DNA of 34,624 nt from Flammeovirgaceae bacterium UBA2786 (GTDB taxonomy: Bacteria; Bacteroidota; Bacteroidia; Cytophagales; Cyclobacteriaceae), in the NCBI GenBank assembly GCA_002352225.1, contig DEIA01000020.1:1-34624 (forward strand), written 5' to 3'. Position numbers and translations under genes: made by a program. A model generated the notes under the pieces. That model did no database searches and was not told where the DNA came from. It saw nothing but the letters and a program-made list of their open reading frames with translations. This document shows, piece by piece, positions 32,026-34,624 of the stretch. Position 1 is the first letter of the stretch. The number at the start of each line of letters is the position of its first letter.

Positions 32026-32053
32026 AGTTTCTAGGTTATTTTGAATTTGGGCG

Positions 32054-32061
32054 CAAAGATA
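32054..32061 (-). promoter_or_regulatory. -7 box of the small lipoprotein gene
   Basis: Read on the minus strand, TATCTTTG matches TAnnTTTG exactly and lies 28 nt before the ATG at 32025. No clear TTG appears at the -33 position. Confidence 0.6.
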
Positions 32062-32165
32062 CAGGCAATTCGGCTTTTTGGACTATATAGCCGGTAAAAT
32101 ATTAGAAAATAATTAGAGGATTTATCAGATAATACTACATCAATCCTACAACAATCGTTTTCTGA

Positions 32166-33473
32166 TTATTTTTTCCTGAAAAACAACCGTATAGGCACCC
32201 CTTCAAAATCAAATTTCTCGCGCAATCGATTCTCTAAAAACCGGGTGTACGAGGGCTGAATATATTGAGGAAGGTTACAAAAAAATGCAAAAGCAGGCGA
32301 TTTGGCTTTAATCTGGGTAATGTATTTGATCTGAATAAGTTTGCCTTTAAGAGCTGGTGGCGGGTAATGGGCTATTTCCGGAAGCATGGCATCATTTAGT
32401 TCTGAGGTGGCAACCCGCTTGGTTTTATTGTTGAACACGGTTACAGCCTTTTCAATTACCTGAAAGATGCGCTGCTTAGTAAGCACCGAAGCGAAAACCA
32501 TTGGAATGTAATCGATAGGTGCCAGTTTTTCCAGAATATCTTTTTTGAACTTATCGGCTGTCTTACTGTCCTTTTCTACCAGATCCCACTTGTTTACCAT
32601 AATTACAATACCCTTACTCTGTTTGTGTGCCAGAACAATGATGTTTACATCCTGCGATTCCAGCCCGCGTTCGGCATCAACTAATACAATGCATACATCA
32701 CTTTCTTCAAGGGCCTTTAACGAACGCAGTACGGAGTAGAACTCCACGTCTTCGTGTACTTTGCTTTTCTTACGGATACCGGCCGTATCGATAAGAATAA
32801 AATCTTTACCATACATTTTATACCGGCTATGAATAGCATCGCGGGTGGTGCCGGCTACATCGGTTACAATGCTGCGGTCAGTACCCAGCAACACATTCAG
32901 AAAAGAAGATTTGCCTACGTTGGGCCGGCCCAGTATGGCAATTTTAGGAATGCCGGCATCCGGATCTTCTACTCCTTCAGAAGGAAAAATCTTTACCAAT
33001 TCATCCAGTAATTCGCCAGAGCCTGAACCGTTTTCGGCCGAGATGGGAAACACTTCGCCCATGCCTAACTCATAAAATTCACTTGCTTCTACTGCTTTGT
33101 TGGGTGTGTCGGCTTTATTAGCAGCAATAAATACGGGTTTTTTAGACCTGCGAATAATGTTGGCAAATTCTTTATCGTATCCTGTAAGGCCGTCTTTGCA
33201 ATCCACCATAAAAATTACGGCTGTACATTCATCCAATGCCAGTTCTACCTGTTGCCTGATTTGCGATTCGAACTTATCGTCCGACCCGGTAACATAACCA
33301 CCGGTATCAATTACGGTAAAAAACTTCCCGGTCCACTCGGCATAACCGTAGTGGCGGTCGCGGGTTACACCTGGCATATCGTCCATAATGGCCTGGCGTT
33401 GTTCTACCAGCCGGTTAAAAAAGGTGGACTTGCCTACGTTGGGTCTACCTACTATTGCTACAATGTTTGCCAT
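32166..33473 (-). CDS. der: Ribosome-associated GTPase Der (EngA)
   Basis: A 435-residue protein with two tandem GTPase domains and a C-terminal KH-like domain, the Der layout. The first G1 is GRPNVGKS (9-16) and the second is in IAILGRPNVGKSSFLNVL. Both domains have DTxG motifs (VIDTGGYVTG and LIDTAGIRKKSKV) and N-K-x-D motifs (NKADT and NKWDL). The C-terminal part includes KIKYITQIKAKSPAFAFFCN. Der is essential for 50S subunit assembly. It lies 62 nt after era on the same strand, with its own likely -7 box in the gap. Confidence 0.98.
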   Translation of the reverse strand: MANIVAIVGRPNVGKSTFFNRLVEQRQAIMDDMPGVTRDRHYGYAEWTGKFFTVIDTGGYVTGSDDKFESQIRQQVELALDECTAVIFMVDCKDGLTGYDKEFANIIRRSKKPVFIAANKADTPNKAVEASEFYELGMGEVFPISAENGSGSGELLDELVKIFPSEGVEDPDAGIPKIAILGRPNVGKSSFLNVLLGTDRSIVTDVAGTTRDAIHSRYKMYGKDFILIDTAGIRKKSKVHEDVEFYSVLRSLKALEESDVCIVLVDAERGLESQDVNIIVLAHKQSKGIVIMVNKWDLVEKDSKTADKFKKDILEKLAPIDYIPMVFASVLTKQRIFQVIEKAVTVFNNKTKRVATSELNDAMLPEIAHYPPPALKGKLIQIKYITQIKAKSPAFAFFCNLPQYIQPSYTRFLENRLREKFDFEGVPIRLFFRKK

Positions 33474-33496
33474 CGGGTTAGTTCAAAAAAGATGCG

Positions 33497-33504
33497 CAAA
33501 GGTA
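33497..33504 (-). promoter_or_regulatory. -7 box upstream of der
   Basis: On the minus strand, TACCTTTG matches TAnnTTTG exactly and lies 23 nt before the ATG at 33473, inside the era-der gap. A good -33 element is lacking. Confidence 0.55.
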
Positions 33505-33535
33505 AGCAATTGAATTTTGGCGAGTACGAGTATTA

Positions 33536-34411
33536 TTACTCGTTAGCGTATCCGAATTGTTTCAGTTTTAGTTTCTGCTTACGCCAGTTGTCGGCCACTT
33601 TTACATGCGTTTCCAGAAATACCTTTTTCCCAAAGAAGGTTTCCAGCGATTTGCGGGCTTCGGTTCCCACTTTTTTGAGTGAACTACCTCCTTTTCCGAT
33701 AATAATGCCCTTTTGCGAATCGCGTTCTACATAAATGGTAGCGCGAATGCGAATAATAGTTTCTTCATCTTTAAAACTTTCAATACCTACTTCGCTGCTG
33801 TATGGTATTTCCTGTTCGTAATTCAGAAATATTTTTTCGCGTATGATTTCAGATGCAAAAAATCTTTCACTGCGATCGGTCAGGTCATCTTTTGGATAAT
33901 AACCGGGGTGTTCGGGTAAAAACTTTTTAATGGTTTGAAGTAACAACTCTACATTGGTTCCGGCTTTAGCCGATACGGGTATGATTTCTTTGGCAGGAAC
34001 TAATTTTTTCCAATACTCAATTTTGTCTTCAACCTGAGTGCCTTTGGCAAGATCGGTTTTGTTAATAACCAGTACCACGGGCGTTTGCACCTTCTTTAAA
34101 AAGGAAAACAGTGTTTCATCATACTTTTCCTCCAGTTCTACAATCAGCAGAATTACATCGGCATCATCCAACGAAACCTTTACATAACTCATCATGGTTT
34201 GCTGCAACTCGTACTTGGGTTCCAACAGGCCGGGCGTATCAGAATAAACAATCTGAAAGTCATCGCCATTTAAAATACCCATAATGCGATGACGCGTGGT
34301 TTGGGCTTTGGCGGTAATGATGGAAAGATTTTCGCCCACCAGTTTGTTCATCAAACTGCTCTTGCCCACGTTGGGTTTGCCTACTATGCTTACGAAACCG
34401 GCTTTGTGCAT
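33536..34411 (-). CDS. era: GTPase Era
   Basis: A 291-residue GTPase with a C-terminal KH RNA-binding domain. G1 is VGKPNVGKSSLMN (10-22), G3 is SDTPGLLEP, G4 is NKTDL and G5 lies in PVSAKAGTN. The KH domain has IIIGKGGSSLKKVGTEARKS. Era binds the 3' end of 16S rRNA and helps 30S maturation. The start codon lies only about 4-15 nt after the hairpin and T-rich tail that follow the initiator tRNA gene. It precedes der by 62 nt, so the pair may be partly co-transcribed. Confidence 0.98.
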   Translation of the reverse strand: MHKAGFVSIVGKPNVGKSSLMNKLVGENLSIITAKAQTTRHRIMGILNGDDFQIVYSDTPGLLEPKYELQQTMMSYVKVSLDDADVILLIVELEEKYDETLFSFLKKVQTPVVLVINKTDLAKGTQVEDKIEYWKKLVPAKEIIPVSAKAGTNVELLLQTIKKFLPEHPGYYPKDDLTDRSERFFASEIIREKIFLNYEQEIPYSSEVGIESFKDEETIIRIRATIYVERDSQKGIIIGKGGSSLKKVGTEARKSLETFFGKKVFLETHVKVADNWRKQKLKLKQFGYANE

Positions 34412-34415
34412 GGTG

Positions 34416-34448
34416 TAAAAATAAGAAAGCGACCGATAAGTCGCTTTT
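34416..34448 (-). terminator. Hairpin after the initiator tRNA gene, before era
   Basis: AAAGCGAC (34426-34433) pairs with GTCGCTTT (34440-34447), with a 6-nt loop. On the minus strand it is followed by CTTATTTTTA. It is placed to end tRNA transcription, but its T-rich tail runs almost into the era start codon. Confidence 0.8.
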
Positions 34449-34454
34449 CTTTAG

Positions 34455-34527
<73 letters not shown>

Positions 34528-34569
34528 ATATATTTTGTTTTAAATTCTACTTATTCTTTTCTGTTTTTA

Positions 34570-34621
34570 TGGGTTATGAGCCCAACGAGCTACTCCCGCA
34601 TGTGCGGGACTCCACCCCGCG
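34570..34621 (-). pseudogene. 5' half copy of tRNA-fMet with a palindrome in the D-loop
   Basis: Reading from 34621, the first 12 nt (CGCGGGGTGGAG) and then 24 nt from GTAGCTCG through the anticodon to CCCA are identical to the intact gene 42 bp downstream. The D-loop bases CAGTTG are replaced by a 16-nt inverted repeat. The copy stops in the 3' strand of the anticodon stem; the variable loop, T arm and 3' acceptor strand are absent, so it cannot be a normal tRNA. The sequence is only 3 nt from the window end. Confidence 0.92.
34594..34609. repeat. Short inverted repeat inserted in the half tRNA
   Basis: The arms TCCCGCA and TGCGGGA (7 bp each, perfect) are separated by TG. The element sits exactly where the intact tRNA has CAGTTG. 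Confidence 0.9.
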
Positions 34622-34624
34622 ATA

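Noticed and set aside
33252..33734. 160-codon open frame on the plus strand
   Set aside because: It lies antisense across the start of der and the end of era, both certain genes, and has no family resemblance.

Overview
The window reads as ordinary chromosome of a member of the Bacteroidota, most likely the Cytophagales. The evidence is the gliding/type IX secretion pair gldM-gldN at the left edge, a large secreted protease with a type IX C-terminal sorting domain, the Bacteroidota-restricted families DUF4270, DUF4286 and DUF4920, promoters of the TAnnTTTG type, and the lack of clear Shine-Dalgarno sequences. I see no phage, transposase, integrase, CRISPR array or recognisable defence genes.

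Layout. 1-1125: the end of gldM and all of gldN, closed by a strong terminator. 1191-7916: a GNAT acetyltransferase, then minus-strand housekeeping genes (DUF4286, an alanine/saccharopine dehydrogenase-like enzyme, an AIM24-like protein, a secreted M14 carboxypeptidase, a small basic protein coupled to gltX, ridA). 7971-12705: a degenerate 3-hydroxyacyl-CoA dehydrogenase-like gene facing the cluster glgA-like / DUF4270 lipoprotein / glmS. 12706-13212 is the only long gene-free stretch; it holds divergent promoters and an orphan plus-strand terminator. 13213-15382: a tightly overlapping trio of flippase-like membrane protein, rfaE2 and a membrane zinc peptidase. 15470-16609: an acyl-CoA dehydrogenase. 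16719-20144: the type IX cargo metalloprotease. 20256-26465: a six-gene, mostly overlapping operon (SpoIIM-like, membrane protein, DUF4129, DUF4350, MoxR ATPase, DUF58). 26542-30944: an M19 dipeptidase lipoprotein, RDD protein with a cytochrome b5-like protein, DUF4920, a BadF/GlcNAc-kinase-like enzyme and an unknown protein. 31139-34527: an SprT-like protein, a heptad-repeat alanine-rich lipoprotein, the ribosome-assembly GTPases der and era, and an initiator tRNA.

Themes. Envelope biology dominates: type IX secretion, amino-sugar metabolism (glmS, a sugar kinase), LPS heptose activation (rfaE2), a flippase-like protein, and the MoxR membrane operon with RDD nearby. Era, Der and tRNA-fMet form a translation group.

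The most unusual sequence is at the right edge. A 5' half copy of the initiator tRNA lies just upstream of the intact gene, with part of its D-loop replaced by a 16-nt inverted repeat. Other points to check are an inserted small domain in GldN, degenerate enzyme-like proteins (glgA-like, 3HCDH-like), the orphan terminator at 12920, and a recurrent arrangement in which terminator U-tracts lie 0 to about 30 nt before the next gene's start codon.
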